Shown here: one piece after another, positions 10,322 through 21,125 of the stretch
Layout of the letters: each line of letters starts with the position of its first letter
Position numbering within the stretch: position 1 is the stretch's first letter
Origin: Ancylobacter vacuolatus
Lineage (GTDB): Bacteria > Pseudomonadota > Alphaproteobacteria > Rhizobiales > Xanthobacteraceae
Reading direction: 5' to 3'
Assembly (NCBI RefSeq): GCF_030813595.1
Contig: NZ_JAUSUH010000004.1
Coordinates: 62,001-126,000, forward strand
DNA: 64,000 nucleotides
Program-made: the position numbers and the translations under genes
The notes under the pieces: generated by a model
The model's input: only the letters and a program-made list of their open reading frames with translations
Database searches by the model: none
What the model was told of the DNA's origin: nothing

Positions 10322-11437
10322 TCAGTCGACGGCGGTGGCGCCCGTCGTGCCCGAGGTGCCGGCCGGCTGCGCCGACGGGTCCACCTTGCGCTCGCGCTCG
10401 ATCTGGCGCCATCGCGCCACATTCTTGTTGTGCTGGTCCAGTGTGGCGGCGAAGGCGTGCCCGCCCGTACCATCGGCGACAAAATAAAGATTGTCGCTCT
10501 TTGCCGGACGTGCGGTGGCTTCTAGCGAGGCACGGCCAGGATTGCCGATCGGTGCCGGCGGCAGGGCCGGGATCGTATAGGTATTGAACGCCGTCGGCGA
10601 GGTGATGTCGGTGCGCGTCAGCGGACGCTCCAGCCGGCCCTTGCCACGCACCAGCCCATAGATGATCGTCGGGTCCGATTGAAGGCGCATCTTCTTGTTG
10701 AGCCGGTTGATGAATACCGCAGCCACCTCGGCCCGCTCCTCGGGAACGCCAGTTTCCTTCTCGACGATGGAGGCGAGAATCACCAGCTCCTCGGGCGACT
10801 TCAGCGGCAGGGAAGTGTCGCGCTTCTCCCAGATTTCCTTCAGCGTCGCGTCCTGTGTGCGGGCCATGCGGCGCAGCACATCCTCGCGCGATGTACCGCG
10901 CGTGACCTTGTAGGTATCCGGCATCAGGCTGCCCTCGCGCGGCACCTGACGCACATTTCCCGACAGTTCCGCTATTTCCAGAAGCCGCTCGACGATCTGG
11001 TCGCTGGTCAGTCCCTCGGGGATGGTGACGGTGTATTCGATCACCCGGCCGGAGACGATGGTGTCCAGCACCTGCTGGATCGAGGCGCCGGAGGCGAAGG
11101 CGTACTCGCCGGCCTTCAGCTTGCCGGAGGCGCGGGTGCCGACCGCCGCGCCGACAAACACCCATTTGTCGTCGATGACGCCTTGCTTGAGCAGGAGATC
11201 GGCAATGTCGATCACGCCGTAGTCGTTCGGCACAATCACCGCCTTGTCCGCTGTGAGCGGACCGGGTGCGTAGAAGCGCTCCTTGCCGATCCACAGTGCA
11301 CCGCCACCCAGGACGATGGCGACGATCAGGAGCGTGAAAACCATGCTGCCGGCGACGACGAGGGGATGATTCGCTCGGCGCGACGCCTTGTGCAGGTCGG
11401 GGGGCTTTCCCGGCGTCGGGGAGATCGGATCGGTCAT
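10322..11437 (-). CDS. mltG: Endolytic murein transglycosylase MltG
   Basis: Inner-membrane enzyme that cuts nascent glycan strands of peptidoglycan. A short cytoplasmic tail (residues 1-27) is followed by one membrane helix (about 28-50). A LysM-like region comes next (ADLLLKQGVIDDKWVF), then the YceG domain with the catalytic glutamate in ASIVEKETGVPEE and the conserved LQSDPTIIYG. At 371 residues it is complete, with a low-complexity Thr/Gly/Ala tail. It lies downstream of the fab genes, as in related genomes. Confidence 0.92.
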   Translation of the reverse strand: MTDPISPTPGKPPDLHKASRRANHPLVVAGSMVFTLLIVAIVLGGGALWIGKERFYAPGPLTADKAVIVPNDYGVIDIADLLLKQGVIDDKWVFVGAAVGTRASGKLKAGEYAFASGASIQQVLDTIVSGRVIEYTVTIPEGLTSDQIVERLLEIAELSGNVRQVPREGSLMPDTYKVTRGTSREDVLRRMARTQDATLKEIWEKRDTSLPLKSPEELVILASIVEKETGVPEERAEVAAVFINRLNKKMRLQSDPTIIYGLVRGKGRLERPLTRTDITSPTAFNTYTIPALPPAPIGNPGRASLEATARPAKSDNLYFVADGTGGHAFAATLDQHNKNVARWRQIERERKVDPSAQPAGTSGTTGATAVD

Positions 11438-11559
11438 CGGGGGCCTCGCCTAGCGTTCGCGGGCAGCGCAACGCACTGGCAGACTACCCGAAAAGATGGC
11501 GAAAGCGGGAAACCCGCTGCCCTAAGGGCCGCGATTCCCCAGCGTTCGCACCGCCGCGT

Positions 11560-12822
11560 TCAGTGCGCGTAGCGCTTGAAGACCACGGAGGCGTTGGTGC
11601 CGCCGAAACCGAAGGAGTTCGACAGCGCATAATCGATCCGCCGCTCACGCGGGGTGTGCGGCACAAGATCGATGGGTGTCTCAATCGACGGATTGTCGAG
11701 GTTGATCGTCGGCGGGGCGATCTGGTCTCGGATCGCCAGCAGCGAGAAAATCGCCTCCACCGCGCCGGCCGCACCCAGAAGATGGCCGATGGCGGACTTG
11801 GTGGACGACATCGAGACCGTTGCGGCGCTGTTCCCGAGCAGGCGCTGCACCGCGCCGAGTTCGATCTCGTCCGCCATGGTCGAGGTGCCATGGGCGTTGA
11901 TGTAGTCGATCTCTGCCGGGGTGATGCCCGCCCGCTTCAGCGCCGCCGTCATGCAGCGGAAAGCGCCGTCGCCATCCTCGGAAGGCGCGGTGATGTGATA
12001 GGCGTCGCCCGACAGGCCGTAGCCGACGATCTCGCCATAGATCTTGGCGCCGCGCGCGAGAGCGTGCTCCAGCGCCTCGACCACCACGACGCCCGCCCCC
12101 TCACCCATGACGAAGCCATCGCGATCCCTGTCATAGGGGCGCGACGCCTTTTCGGGGGTGTCGTTGTAGCTCGTGGACAGTGCCCGGCAGGCCGCAAAGC
12201 CCGCCATCGCCAGCCGGTTGATCGGCGATTCGGTGCCGCCCGCGACCATCACGTCGGCATCGCCGAAGGCCACGAGGCGGGCCGCATCACCAATGGCATG
12301 CGCGCCGGTGGAACAGGCCGTGACGACCGCATGGTTCGGCCCCTTGAGGCCGTGCTCGATCGACACATAGCCGCCTGCCAGATTGATCAGGCGGCCGGGA
12401 ATGAAGAAGGGGGAAACGCGCCGAGGCCCGCGTTCCTGCAGCAGCAGAGCGGTTTCGGCGATGCCCTGAAGCCCGCCAATGCCGGAGCCGATCAGCACGC
12501 CGCTGGCGCACTGGTCTTCATAGGATGTGGGATGCCAGTCGGCATCGTCCAGCGCCTGCCGGGCCGCAGCCATCGCATAAATGATGAAGTCGTCGACCTT
12601 GCGCTGTTCCTTCGGCTCCATCCACTGGTCGGGATTGAAGGTGCCGTCGGTGCCGTCGCCGCGCTTCAGCTGACAGGCAATCTTGGCCGGCAGGTCGGAG
12701 ACGTCGAAGTTCTCGACGCGGCCGGCACCGCTCTTTCCGGAAAGCAGACGTTGCCAGGTAATGTCGACGCCGCATCCGAGCGGCGTCACCATGCCGAGGC
12801 CGGTAACGACGACGCGCCTCAT
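11560..12822 (-). CDS. fabF: Beta-ketoacyl-ACP synthase II
   Basis: Condensing enzyme that elongates acyl-ACP in type II fatty-acid synthesis. The start MRRVVVTGLGMVTPLG at 12822 has a CGGAG site upstream and matches the family. The catalytic Cys-His-His triad is visible: ACSTGAHAIG, NAHGTSTMADEIELGAV and KSAIGHLLGAAGAVE. At 420 residues it is of normal length. The order fabD-fabG-acpP-fabF-mltG on one strand is the standard fatty-acid cluster. Confidence 0.95.
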   Translation of the reverse strand: MRRVVVTGLGMVTPLGCGVDITWQRLLSGKSGAGRVENFDVSDLPAKIACQLKRGDGTDGTFNPDQWMEPKEQRKVDDFIIYAMAAARQALDDADWHPTSYEDQCASGVLIGSGIGGLQGIAETALLLQERGPRRVSPFFIPGRLINLAGGYVSIEHGLKGPNHAVVTACSTGAHAIGDAARLVAFGDADVMVAGGTESPINRLAMAGFAACRALSTSYNDTPEKASRPYDRDRDGFVMGEGAGVVVVEALEHALARGAKIYGEIVGYGLSGDAYHITAPSEDGDGAFRCMTAALKRAGITPAEIDYINAHGTSTMADEIELGAVQRLLGNSAATVSMSSTKSAIGHLLGAAGAVEAIFSLLAIRDQIAPPTINLDNPSIETPIDLVPHTPRERRIDYALSNSFGFGGTNASVVFKRYAH

Positions 12823-12895
12823 CCGATATCTCCGGAGCACTTCAGATCGGTAGGCGCTGCGACGGAAGAACCGCCGCAGCGCGCGAGAGCGGCAA

Positions 12896-13132
12896 TCAGG
12901 CCGCGTTCTTTTCCAGGAAGTTGATGGCGTCGCCGACCGTCAGGATCGTTTCGGCGGCGTCGTCCGGAATCTCGCAGTTGAAGGCTTCTTCAAAGGCCAT
13001 GACCAGCTCGACCGTATCGAGGCTGTCGGCGCCGAGGTCGTCGATGAAGCTCGCATTCTCGGTAACCTTCTCGGGCTCGACGCCCAGATGCTCGGCTACA
13101 ATCTTCTTCACGCGCTCGGCAATATCGCTCAT
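12896..13132 (-). CDS. acpP: Acyl carrier protein
   Basis: Carries the growing acyl chain on a phosphopantetheine arm. The protein has 78 residues and is strongly acidic. The attachment serine is in [19 protein letters not shown], followed by [19 protein letters not shown], the usual helix III-IV region. It lies between fabG and fabF with a 227-bp gap upstream that may hold its own promoter, in line with the high expression normal for ACP. Confidence 0.96.
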   Translation of the reverse strand: MSDIAERVKKIVAEHLGVEPEKVTENASFIDDLGADSLDTVELVMAFEEAFNCEIPDDAAETILTVGDAINFLEKNAA

Positions 13133-13359
13133 CGGTTCACCCTCGTCCGTATCCGGAGGTTGCTACGTTATACCATTTGGCCCCCGCGCGAACGCGGTGT
13201 TGGCGGCCTGCTTTTTTGCCCCGATTACAGGATGTCTCGAACATTTCCGCAATGAAGTTGCGGAGTTCAACCCTGTGAGCCGAGGCGGCTGTTAGCACAC
13301 TTCAAACGCCAAAACCAGCACCGCAAAGCACGGGTTAACAGCGCTCTGGGTGGGCCTCA

Positions 13360-14097
13360 TCAGATCATGGCCATTCCGCCATTCACATGCAGCGTCTGCC
13401 CGGTGACATAGCCCGCCTCGCTGGAGGCGAGATAGACGGCGGCAGTCGCGATATCCTCCGGCGAGCCCAGCCGCGCGGCCGGAACGGCGGAAAGAATCGC
13501 CTGCTTCTGCTTGTCGTTGAGCACCTCGGTCATCGGCGTGGCGATGAAACCCGGGGCAATGCAGTTCACCGTCACGCCGCGCGCCGCCACTTCCTTGGCA
13601 AGCGCCTTGGACATGCCGATCATGCCGGCCTTGGCGGCGGCATAATTGCCCTGCCCGGCATTGCCGGTCACGCCCACCACGGAGGTGATGCCGATGATGC
13701 GGCCGGTGCGCCGGCGCATCATCGAGCGAGCAGCGGCCCGGGTCAGGCGGAAGCCGGCGGTGAGGTTCACCGCGATCACCGTATCCCACATCTCGTCGGT
13801 CAGCCGCACGAACAAGCCGTCGCGGGTGATGCCGGCATTGTTGACCAGAATGTCGATGTCACCCATGGCCTCCTCGGCCTGCGGGACCAGTTGCTCCACC
13901 TGCTCGATATTCGAGAGGTCGCAGGGAATTACATGGGTGCGCTCCCCCATCTCAGCGGCGAGCGCTTCAAGAACCTCGCGGCGTGTACCGGAGAGCGCCA
14001 CCGTGGCGCCCTGCGCGTGCAGCGCCTTGGCGATGGCTCCGCCGATCCCGCCGGTGGCGCCGGTGACGAGTGCCGTCTTCCCCGTCAGATCGAACAT
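13360..14097 (-). CDS. fabG: 3-oxoacyl-ACP reductase
   Basis: NADPH-dependent reduction of 3-ketoacyl-ACP. The start MFDLTGKTALVTGATGGIGG at 14097 has an AGGAGG site six bases upstream, so the longer open frame is not used. The Rossmann glycine motif, NNAG in ILVNNAGITRDGLF, and the catalytic Ser/Tyr/Lys (ITSVVGVTGNAGQGNYAAAKAG) are all present. At 245 residues it is typical. It follows fabD by about 20 bp. Confidence 0.94.
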   Translation of the reverse strand: MFDLTGKTALVTGATGGIGGAIAKALHAQGATVALSGTRREVLEALAAEMGERTHVIPCDLSNIEQVEQLVPQAEEAMGDIDILVNNAGITRDGLFVRLTDEMWDTVIAVNLTAGFRLTRAAARSMMRRRTGRIIGITSVVGVTGNAGQGNYAAAKAGMIGMSKALAKEVAARGVTVNCIAPGFIATPMTEVLNDKQKQAILSAVPAARLGSPEDIATAAVYLASSEAGYVTGQTLHVNGGMAMI

Positions 14098-14119
14098 GGG
14101 AACCTCCTGGATTGCTGTC

Positions 14120-15070
14120 TCAAGCCTGCGCCGGTGCTGCGGCGAAGGCGGCGACGTCCTCGGGCGCGCCAATACTGACGGCGGCCACCTGACGGGCGAT
14201 GCGCTTGGTGAGGCCGGCCAGCACCTTGCCGGTGCCGACCTCGACGAGCCGGGTCACCCCCTGCTCGGCCATGAAGGCCACGGATTCGCGCCAGCGAACC
14301 GTGCTCGTAACCTGGCGAACCAGAAGCGCCCGAATCTCGTCGGGCGCGCTGACGGGGGCCGCCGTCACATTGGCAACCAGCGGCACGCGCGGCGCGTGAA
14401 CCTCAACGCCGGCCAGTGCCTCGCGCATGGCTTCGGCGGCGGAGGCGATGAGGCGGCAATGGAAAGGCGCTGAAACGGTCAGCAGAATGGCGCGCGACGC
14501 GCCCTCGCGCTTGGCGACCTCGCAGGCGCGCTCGACAGCGGCGGCATTGCCGGAGACGACAACCTGTCCGGGCGCATTGTCATTGGCGATGTCGCAGACC
14601 TCGCCCTCAGCCGCTTCGGCGGCAACCGCTGCGACCTTGTCGAAGTCGAGGCCCAGAATCGCCGCCATGGCGCCCGTGCCGACCGGTGTCGCCGCCTGCA
14701 TCGCCGTGCCGCGCAGGCGCAGCAGCCGCGCTGTATCGGCAATGGAGAGCGAGCCGGCGGCAGCAAGCGCCGAATATTCGCCCAGCGAATGGCCGGCAAC
14801 GAAGGCCGCGTCACGGGCGAGATCGAGCCCGGCTTCGGCTTCCAGCACGCGCAGCGCGGCAAGAGAGGCGGCCATCAGGGCCGGCTGGGTGTTCGCCGTC
14901 AGTGTCAGGGTTTCGATCGGCCCGTCCCACATGATGGCGGAGAGCTTTTCGCCCAGCGCCGCATCGACTTCGTCGAACACCGCGCGCGCCACCGGGAACT
15001 GGTCGGCGAGGGCCTTGCCCATGCCGACGACCTGGCTGCCCTGACCGGGGAAAACGAAAGCGATGCTCAT
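14120..15070 (-). CDS. fabD: Malonyl-CoA:ACP transacylase
   Basis: Loads malonyl groups onto ACP. The protein begins MSIAFVFPGQGSQVVGMGKAL and carries the nucleophile elbow GHSLGEYSALAAAG. The catalytic histidine is in SAPFHCRLIASA, and the C terminus has the VEVGTGKVLAGL motif. Its 316 residues are normal. It is the first gene of the minus-strand fab cluster, so the promoter should lie in the 440-bp gap shared with rpsF. Confidence 0.95.
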   Translation of the reverse strand: MSIAFVFPGQGSQVVGMGKALADQFPVARAVFDEVDAALGEKLSAIMWDGPIETLTLTANTQPALMAASLAALRVLEAEAGLDLARDAAFVAGHSLGEYSALAAAGSLSIADTARLLRLRGTAMQAATPVGTGAMAAILGLDFDKVAAVAAEAAEGEVCDIANDNAPGQVVVSGNAAAVERACEVAKREGASRAILLTVSAPFHCRLIASAAEAMREALAGVEVHAPRVPLVANVTAAPVSAPDEIRALLVRQVTSTVRWRESVAFMAEQGVTRLVEVGTGKVLAGLTKRIARQVAAVSIGAPEDVAAFAAAPAQA

Positions 15071-15287
15071 GACGTTGCGATATCCATTCCTCTTTGAATT
15101 GGCGGGCGCAGGAACAACGCCCTGCGTCCCATGTCAAGCTGCAAGGGCGCGGCCGTCGGGTGTCGGCCGGCCCTCGGACATCTTGTCATTGTAAATGCAT
15201 GGTGCGCCGATATGGAGGAACTCTCTCAACGTGTTTCCATCGTCGCGTCGGCGCCCATCCCTGCGGCACCGCAATGCGGTCGAACCC

Positions 15288-15315
15288 TTGATTTCCTGCT
15301 CTTTTGGCGTATAAG
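15288..15315 (+). promoter_or_regulatory. Candidate sigma70 promoter for the rpsF operon
   Basis: TTGATT (15288-15293) and TATAAG (15310-15315) are separated by 16 bp. They lie about 195 bp upstream of the rpsF ATG, leaving a long leader. This is pattern matching only; no transcript data are available. Confidence 0.45.
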
Positions 15316-15431
15316 CCCGCGCACTGTCGGTCCCGGCCGGGGGCTGAACGGACGGTTTCGCATGGCTTTTTGCCGAGCGTGGCAGCGTATCCGAGGATTC
15401 GCGTCGTCCCGTGTCCCCGCCTTCGAGAATA

Positions 15432-15453
15432 TTCGAGCCTTTCCGGGCTCGAA
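15432..15453 (+). promoter_or_regulatory. Leader hairpin of rpsF mRNA, possible S6:S18 autoregulatory element
   Basis: A perfect 8-bp stem (TTCGAGCC pairing with GGCTCGAA) closes a six-base loop TTTCCG, 57 bases before the rpsF start. In several bacteria the S6:S18 complex binds its own leader through a structure exposing a CCG triplet, and this loop contains CCG. The stem is seen directly; its role is inferred. Confidence 0.4.
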
Positions 15454-15510
15454 GGGCTCGGCGTCGGGACGATGGCCGCAATAGTGCGGAACATAGGAAA
15501 GGCACGAAAC

Positions 15511-15999
15511 ATGGCTCTTTATGAGCACGTGTTCCTCGCGCGCCAGGATGTAACGGCGCAGCAGGTCGAGGAACTCACGGCACGCTTCAAGGGCGTGCTG
15601 GAAGCGAATGGCGGCTCGGTCCCCAAGGTCGAGTATTGGGGTGTGAAGACCCTCACCTATCGCGTCCGCAAGAATCGCAAGGCGCATTTCTCGCTGCTCA
15701 ACATCGACGCCCCGCCGGCCGCCGTGGCCGAGATGGAGCGCCAGATGCGTATCGATGAAGACATTCTGCGCTTCATCACCGTTCGCGTCGAAGAGCTCGA
15801 AGAAGGCCAGTCGGTCATGCTGCAGAAGCGCGACCGCGACGATCGTGGCGATCGTGGCTTCGGTGATCGCGGCTTCGGCGGTGATCGCGGCTTCGGCGGC
15901 GGCGGGCGCAGCTTCGGCGGCGACCGTGGTGGTGATCGTGGCGATCGCGGCCCGCGCCGTGACCGCGAAGAGGCTCCGGCCAGCGTGGAGACTGAGTGA
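15511..15999 (+). CDS. rpsF: 30S ribosomal protein S6
   Basis: Small-subunit protein that binds 16S rRNA together with S18. The start [15 protein letters not shown] is the alphaproteobacterial form. The S6 fold covers about residues 1-95, including [21 protein letters not shown] and the [15 protein letters not shown] segment. From about residue 110 the chain becomes a Gly/Asp/Arg repeat tail (units of GDRG and GFGGDRG) ending in an acidic stretch; extended S6 tails are known in this class. The stop overlaps the rpsR start. Confidence 0.96.
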   Translation: MALYEHVFLARQDVTAQQVEELTARFKGVLEANGGSVPKVEYWGVKTLTYRVRKNRKAHFSLLNIDAPPAAVAEMERQMRIDEDILRFITVRVEELEEGQSVMLQKRDRDDRGDRGFGDRGFGGDRGFGGGGRSFGGDRGGDRGDRGPRRDREEAPASVETE

Positions 16000-16268
16000 T
16001 GGCTTTCGGTGGCACCGGCGGCGCAGCCGCAAACACCTCGGGCGCCCGTCGCCCCTTCTTCCGCCGTCGCAAGACCTGCCCGTTCTCCGGCGCCAACGCG
16101 CCGAAGATCGACTACAAGGACGTGCGACTGCTGCAGCGCTACATTTCCGAGCGCGGCAAGATCGTTCCCTCGCGCATCACGGCCGTCTCGGCCAAGAAGC
16201 AGCGCGAACTGGCCCAGGCGATCAAGCGCGCGCGCTTCCTCGGCCTGCTGCCCTTCGTGATCCGCTGA
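15999..16268 (+). CDS. rpsR: 30S ribosomal protein S18
   Basis: Partner of S6 on the 30S platform. The ATG at 15999 overlaps the rpsF TGA (TGATG). An N-terminal Gly/Ala extension precedes the core [17 protein letters not shown] and [19 protein letters not shown]. The C terminus [13 protein letters not shown] is characteristic. The protein has 89 residues. Confidence 0.96.
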   Translation: MAFGGTGGAAANTSGARRPFFRRRKTCPFSGANAPKIDYKDVRLLQRYISERGKIVPSRITAVSAKKQRELAQAIKRARFLGLLPFVIR

Positions 16269-16283
16269 TCGCGTAGCGCCTTC

Positions 16284-16305
16284 GTCCCCGGCCACGGCCG
16301 GGGAC
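16284..16305 (+). terminator. Strong GC hairpin after rpsR (no T-tract)
   Basis: GTCCCCGG and CCGGGGAC form an 8-bp stem around CCACGG, 15 bp after the rpsR stop. There is no run of T after it, so it is more likely an attenuator or mRNA-processing or stability element between rpsR and the downstream genes than a full terminator. Confidence 0.5.
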
Positions 16306-16400
16306 GCTTCGTAAAGTGGTATGACAACAGGCCCCGGGCTTCCGGCGGCCTTGGCTGGGCTGGACTGTGATCCATCCCTAACCGCTAAGGGCGGGACAGC

Positions 16401-17363
16401 GTGTCGATGATTCAAAACTGGCTCATAGCGCTCGGTGCCGGCGCGGCATCCGCGCTTCTGGTCGCCACCGTTGCGACCGGCAGCCCGCTTGCGCTCCCCC
16501 TCTTCTATCTCGCTCCGCTGCCGGTGCTGATCGTCGGACTCGGCTGGACGCATGTCTCGGCGCTGATCGCCGCCTCGGCGGCGGCCGTCGCCATTGGCGT
16601 GTTCTTCGGCGTCGAGCTTCTCCTCGCCTATGTCGCCGGCGTCGGCCTTCCCGCCTATGTGCTTTCCTATCTGGCGCTGATGGCCCGGGAGCCGCAGCCC
16701 GGCGCGCCGCTTGAATGGTTCCCCATCGGTCGCGTGGTGCTCGCCGCCGCCATTCTGGGCTGCCTGGCGGTCGCCGCGCTGATCCCGCTGGTGGCGGGAA
16801 GCGTCGAGGGCTACCAGGCGGCACTGCGCACGCTGTTCCAGGCGATGTTCGAGGAAAGCCCCGGCGCCGGCGGAGCGGATGTCGAGCGGATGGTGGACCT
16901 GCTGGTCCTTGTGATGCCGCCGGCGGCCGCCGTCGTCACTATGGTGACGCAGATCGGCAATCTCTGGCTTGCCGCGCACATCGCCCGCGTCTCCGGCCGG
17001 CTGATGCGTCCCTGGCCGGACCTCGCGACGATCTCGGTGCCGCGTCCGGTCGCCGTGCTGCTCGTCGGCACCTTCATCGCCACCAATCTGGCGGGCGGCT
17101 TCGTCGGGCTGATGGCGCAGCTTCTGACCTCCACGCTGGTCATGGCGTTCGCCTTCATCGGGCTCGCCACTATCCACTGGATCACCCGCGGCGCCGCCGG
17201 CCGCGCACTGGTGATCGCTACCGTCTGGATCGCCGCACTCGCGCTCGGCTGGCCTTTCGCGCTGCTCGCGCTGCTGGGCCTCGCCGAAACGCTGTTCGGC
17301 GTGCGCCAGCGCTTCCGAAGGGGCGGGCCGCCCGGGTGCCCACCGGCCGCCAACGACGTCTGA
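16401..17363 (+). CDS. DUF2232 domain integral membrane protein
   Basis: Membrane protein of 320 residues with about eight hydrophobic helices spread over its length and a short polar C-terminal tail. Proteins of this type (DUF2232, YybS-like) sit between rpsR and rplI in many Hyphomicrobiales, which is the exact position here. Function is unknown; the fold resembles substrate-binding membrane components of transporters. The start is a GTG at 16401 with an in-frame ATG at 16407. Confidence 0.82.
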   Translation: MSMIQNWLIALGAGAASALLVATVATGSPLALPLFYLAPLPVLIVGLGWTHVSALIAASAAAVAIGVFFGVELLLAYVAGVGLPAYVLSYLALMAREPQPGAPLEWFPIGRVVLAAAILGCLAVAALIPLVAGSVEGYQAALRTLFQAMFEESPGAGGADVERMVDLLVLVMPPAAAVVTMVTQIGNLWLAAHIARVSGRLMRPWPDLATISVPRPVAVLLVGTFIATNLAGGFVGLMAQLLTSTLVMAFAFIGLATIHWITRGAAGRALVIATVWIAALALGWPFALLALLGLAETLFGVRQRFRRGGPPGCPPAANDV

Positions 17364-17408
17364 ACTCACTCAACCTTTCCGCTTTGACGCATTGAATGGA
17401 GAACTGAA

Positions 17409-17984
17409 ATGGAAGTCATCCTGCTTGAGCGTGTCGCCAAGCTCGGCCAGATGGGCGAAGTCGTTCGCGTGCGCGACGGCTATGCCCGCAATTTCCTCCT
17501 GCCCTCGGGCAAGGCGCTGCGCGCCACCAAGGAGAACAAGGGGCGCTTCGAATCGATGAAGGCCCAGCTCGAGACCCGCAACCTCGAACTCAAGTCCGAG
17601 GCCGCCAAGGTCGGCGAGAAGATGAAGGGCACCGAGATCATTCTGGTCCGTCAGGCCGGCGAAACCGGCCATCTCTACGGCTCGGTCTCAACCCGTGACA
17701 TCTCTGATGCCCTGACCGCCGCCGGCTTCTCGGTGGAGCGTCGCCAGATCGTCCTCAACCAGCCGATCAAGACCATCGGCGTGCATGACGTGCCGGTCAC
17801 GCTGCATCCCGAAGTCGAGGTGTCGATCCGCGCCAACGTCGCCCGCAGCCCCGAGGAAGCCCAGCGCCAGTCGCGCGGCGAGGACCTCAGCGTCGTTCGC
17901 GATGACGAGGACGAGGACGAGGACGTCTACGTGGAAGAAGCTGATGTCGAGGCCGACGAAGAGGCTGAGGCCGAGCAGGCCTGA
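17409..17984 (+). CDS. rplI: 50S ribosomal protein L9
   Basis: Binds 23S rRNA near the L1 stalk. The N-terminal domain [21 protein letters not shown] with [14 protein letters not shown] is diagnostic, followed by the long connecting helix and the C-terminal domain ([17 protein letters not shown]). The protein is 191 residues, extended past the usual end by a highly acidic Asp/Glu tail (about residues 165-191). A rho-independent terminator follows. Confidence 0.96.
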   Translation: MEVILLERVAKLGQMGEVVRVRDGYARNFLLPSGKALRATKENKGRFESMKAQLETRNLELKSEAAKVGEKMKGTEIILVRQAGETGHLYGSVSTRDISDALTAAGFSVERRQIVLNQPIKTIGVHDVPVTLHPEVEVSIRANVARSPEEAQRQSRGEDLSVVRDDEDEDEDVYVEEADVEADEEAEAEQA

Positions 17985-18018
17985 AGCTTTTACGTTAGGT
18001 CACATGGCAAAAGGCGTG

Positions 18019-18046
18019 GCCCGGCCGGTTTCGGCCGGGCTTTTTT
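18019..18046 (+). terminator. Rho-independent terminator after rplI
   Basis: A 9-bp GC stem (GCCCGGCCG with CGGCCGGGC) and a GTTT loop are followed directly by six T. It lies 35 bp after the rplI stop and closes the rpsF-rpsR-DUF2232-rplI operon. Confidence 0.92.
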
Positions 18047-18203
18047 GCGTCCAGGGCAGTATTTGCCATGTTGCGAGGCCGAAGATGTTGTGATGCAATG
18101 AGTGGCAGATAGCAGACATGCCCAGAGCATGGGCAGGCAGTCTTCCGCGGAGACGAGCCTTTGCGGTTTGTCGTCGCGACTGCCAGTACTTTGGGATTGG
18201 CCG

Positions 18204-19463
18204 ATGGAACGGTTGCTCGCCAAGGTCCTCGAGCGCATCGTGCGCCGTGGCTCCCTCGCCGTCACTTTCGCCTCCGGCGCCCGTGCCGTCTTCGGCGACG
18301 GCAGTGGCTCCCCCCTCGCCGTCCGCTTCATCTCCAATGCCTGGCAACGCCAGATCGTCCTCGACCCCGAACTCACCTTCGGCGAGGCCTATATGGAAGG
18401 CGGCATGGTGGTCGAACAGGGCGACATCGCCGAGGTGCTCACGGTCCTGATGTCGCAGGTCGGGCTGCAGGTGCCGAGCGCCAGCGCTCAGTTTCTCCTG
18501 CGGCTGCGCTTCCTGTTCCGCCGGCTCGCCCAGTTCAATCCGCCGGAGCGTTCGCAGAAGAACGTTGCCCATCACTACGACCTCAACGGTCGGCTCTACT
18601 CGCTGTTCCTCGATGCCGACCGGCAATATTCCTGTGCCTATTTCGAGGCGCCAGGCCAGTCGATCGACGATGCGCAGTTGGCCAAGAAGCGGCACATTGC
18701 CGCCAAGCTGCTCTTTGACCGTCCAGACCTCACGACGCTGGACATTGGCTGCGGCTGGGGCGGGATGGGGCTCTATCTCGCCGGCCATGCGGGTGCCCGC
18801 GTCACCGGCGTCACGCTCTCGCAGGAGCAGCTCGGCGTCGCCCGTTCGCGTGCCGAGGAGCGGGGCCTGTCCGGCCGCGCCGACTTCCGCCTGCAGGATT
18901 ATCGCGATGTGCCCGGCCCCTTCGACCGCATCGTCTCGGTCGGCATGTTCGAGCATGTGGGCGTCGGCCACTATGATGAGTATTTCACCAAGGTAGCGGC
19001 GCTTCTGAAGGAGGATGGCGTCGCCCTCATCCACTCCATCGGACGTTCGGAAGGGCCCGGAATAACCAACCCCTGGATCGCCAAGTATATATTTCCCGGC
19101 GGCTACATCCCCGCATTGTCCGAGGTGCTGCCGGCGGTGGAGAAGGCGGGATTGCTCGTTACCGACATCGAGATCCTGCGCCTGCATTATGCCGAGACGC
19201 TCAAGGCCTGGCGCGAACGCTTCCTCGCCCATCGCGAGGAGGTGGAACGGCTGTACGACCCGCGCTTCGTGCGGATGTTCGAGTTCTATCTCGCCTCGTC
19301 GGAAATGGCGTTCCGTCACCAAGGAATGATGGTCTTCCAGATTCAGCTCGCCAAGCGCGAGGGCGTGGTGCCGCTGACTCGCAACTACATCGCCGAGGGC
19401 GAGGCCGCGCTGCGTGACATGGAAAACCAGAGCCGCCCCGGCCTGCGGCTGGCGGGCGAGTAG
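18204..19463 (+). CDS. cfa: Cyclopropane-fatty-acyl-phospholipid synthase family methyltransferase
   Basis: SAM-dependent enzyme that adds a methylene bridge to unsaturated phospholipid acyl chains. The start MERLLAKVLERIVRRG at 18204 follows a GGATTGG stretch; the frame is open 34 codons further upstream. The N-terminal domain covers about residues 1-100. The methyltransferase domain shows NVAHHYDLNGRLYSLFLD, the SAM motif LDIGCGWGGMGLYLA, and SVGMFEHVGVGHYDEYF. The region LRLHYAETLKAWRERF near the C terminus is typical. It has 419 residues and stands alone after the L9 terminator. Confidence 0.92.
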   Translation: MERLLAKVLERIVRRGSLAVTFASGARAVFGDGSGSPLAVRFISNAWQRQIVLDPELTFGEAYMEGGMVVEQGDIAEVLTVLMSQVGLQVPSASAQFLLRLRFLFRRLAQFNPPERSQKNVAHHYDLNGRLYSLFLDADRQYSCAYFEAPGQSIDDAQLAKKRHIAAKLLFDRPDLTTLDIGCGWGGMGLYLAGHAGARVTGVTLSQEQLGVARSRAEERGLSGRADFRLQDYRDVPGPFDRIVSVGMFEHVGVGHYDEYFTKVAALLKEDGVALIHSIGRSEGPGITNPWIAKYIFPGGYIPALSEVLPAVEKAGLLVTDIEILRLHYAETLKAWRERFLAHREEVERLYDPRFVRMFEFYLASSEMAFRHQGMMVFQIQLAKREGVVPLTRNYIAEGEAALRDMENQSRPGLRLAGE

Positions 19464-19630
19464 CCCGCCACCACAGCAGACGGGCCGCAACGGTGGCGGA
19501 ATCCCGTCAAGCGAGATTCGGCTTTCCACAGGCCCTCCACAGGACAAAATAGGCAGGGTACGATTCGTCCCGGACTTATCCCCGGGGCGGCGCTAGCTGT
19601 TGCGTCGCCCCACCCGCACCCGGAACAGCC

Positions 19631-21115
<1,485 letters not shown>

Positions 21116-21125
21116 GAACACCATC

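Larger units (their letters stand above)
15071..15510. other. Divergent intergenic region between fabD and rpsF
   Basis: About 440 bp without a convincing protein gene. It should contain promoters for fabD (minus) and for the ribosomal protein operon (plus). A sigma70-like promoter at 15288-15315 and a strong hairpin at 15432-15453 are listed separately. Open frames here lack ribosome sites and family features. Confidence 0.7.

Noticed and set aside
15840..15960. Repeat array in the rpsF 3' part considered as a CRISPR or tandem repeat
   Set aside because: The repeats are codons for GDRG units within the S6 frame; there are no regular spacers.
15657..17369. Minus-strand open frame of 570 codons opposite rpsF, rpsR and the DUF2232 gene
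   Set aside because: Translates to Arg/Asp/Gly-rich low-complexity sequence; the plus-strand genes are certain.
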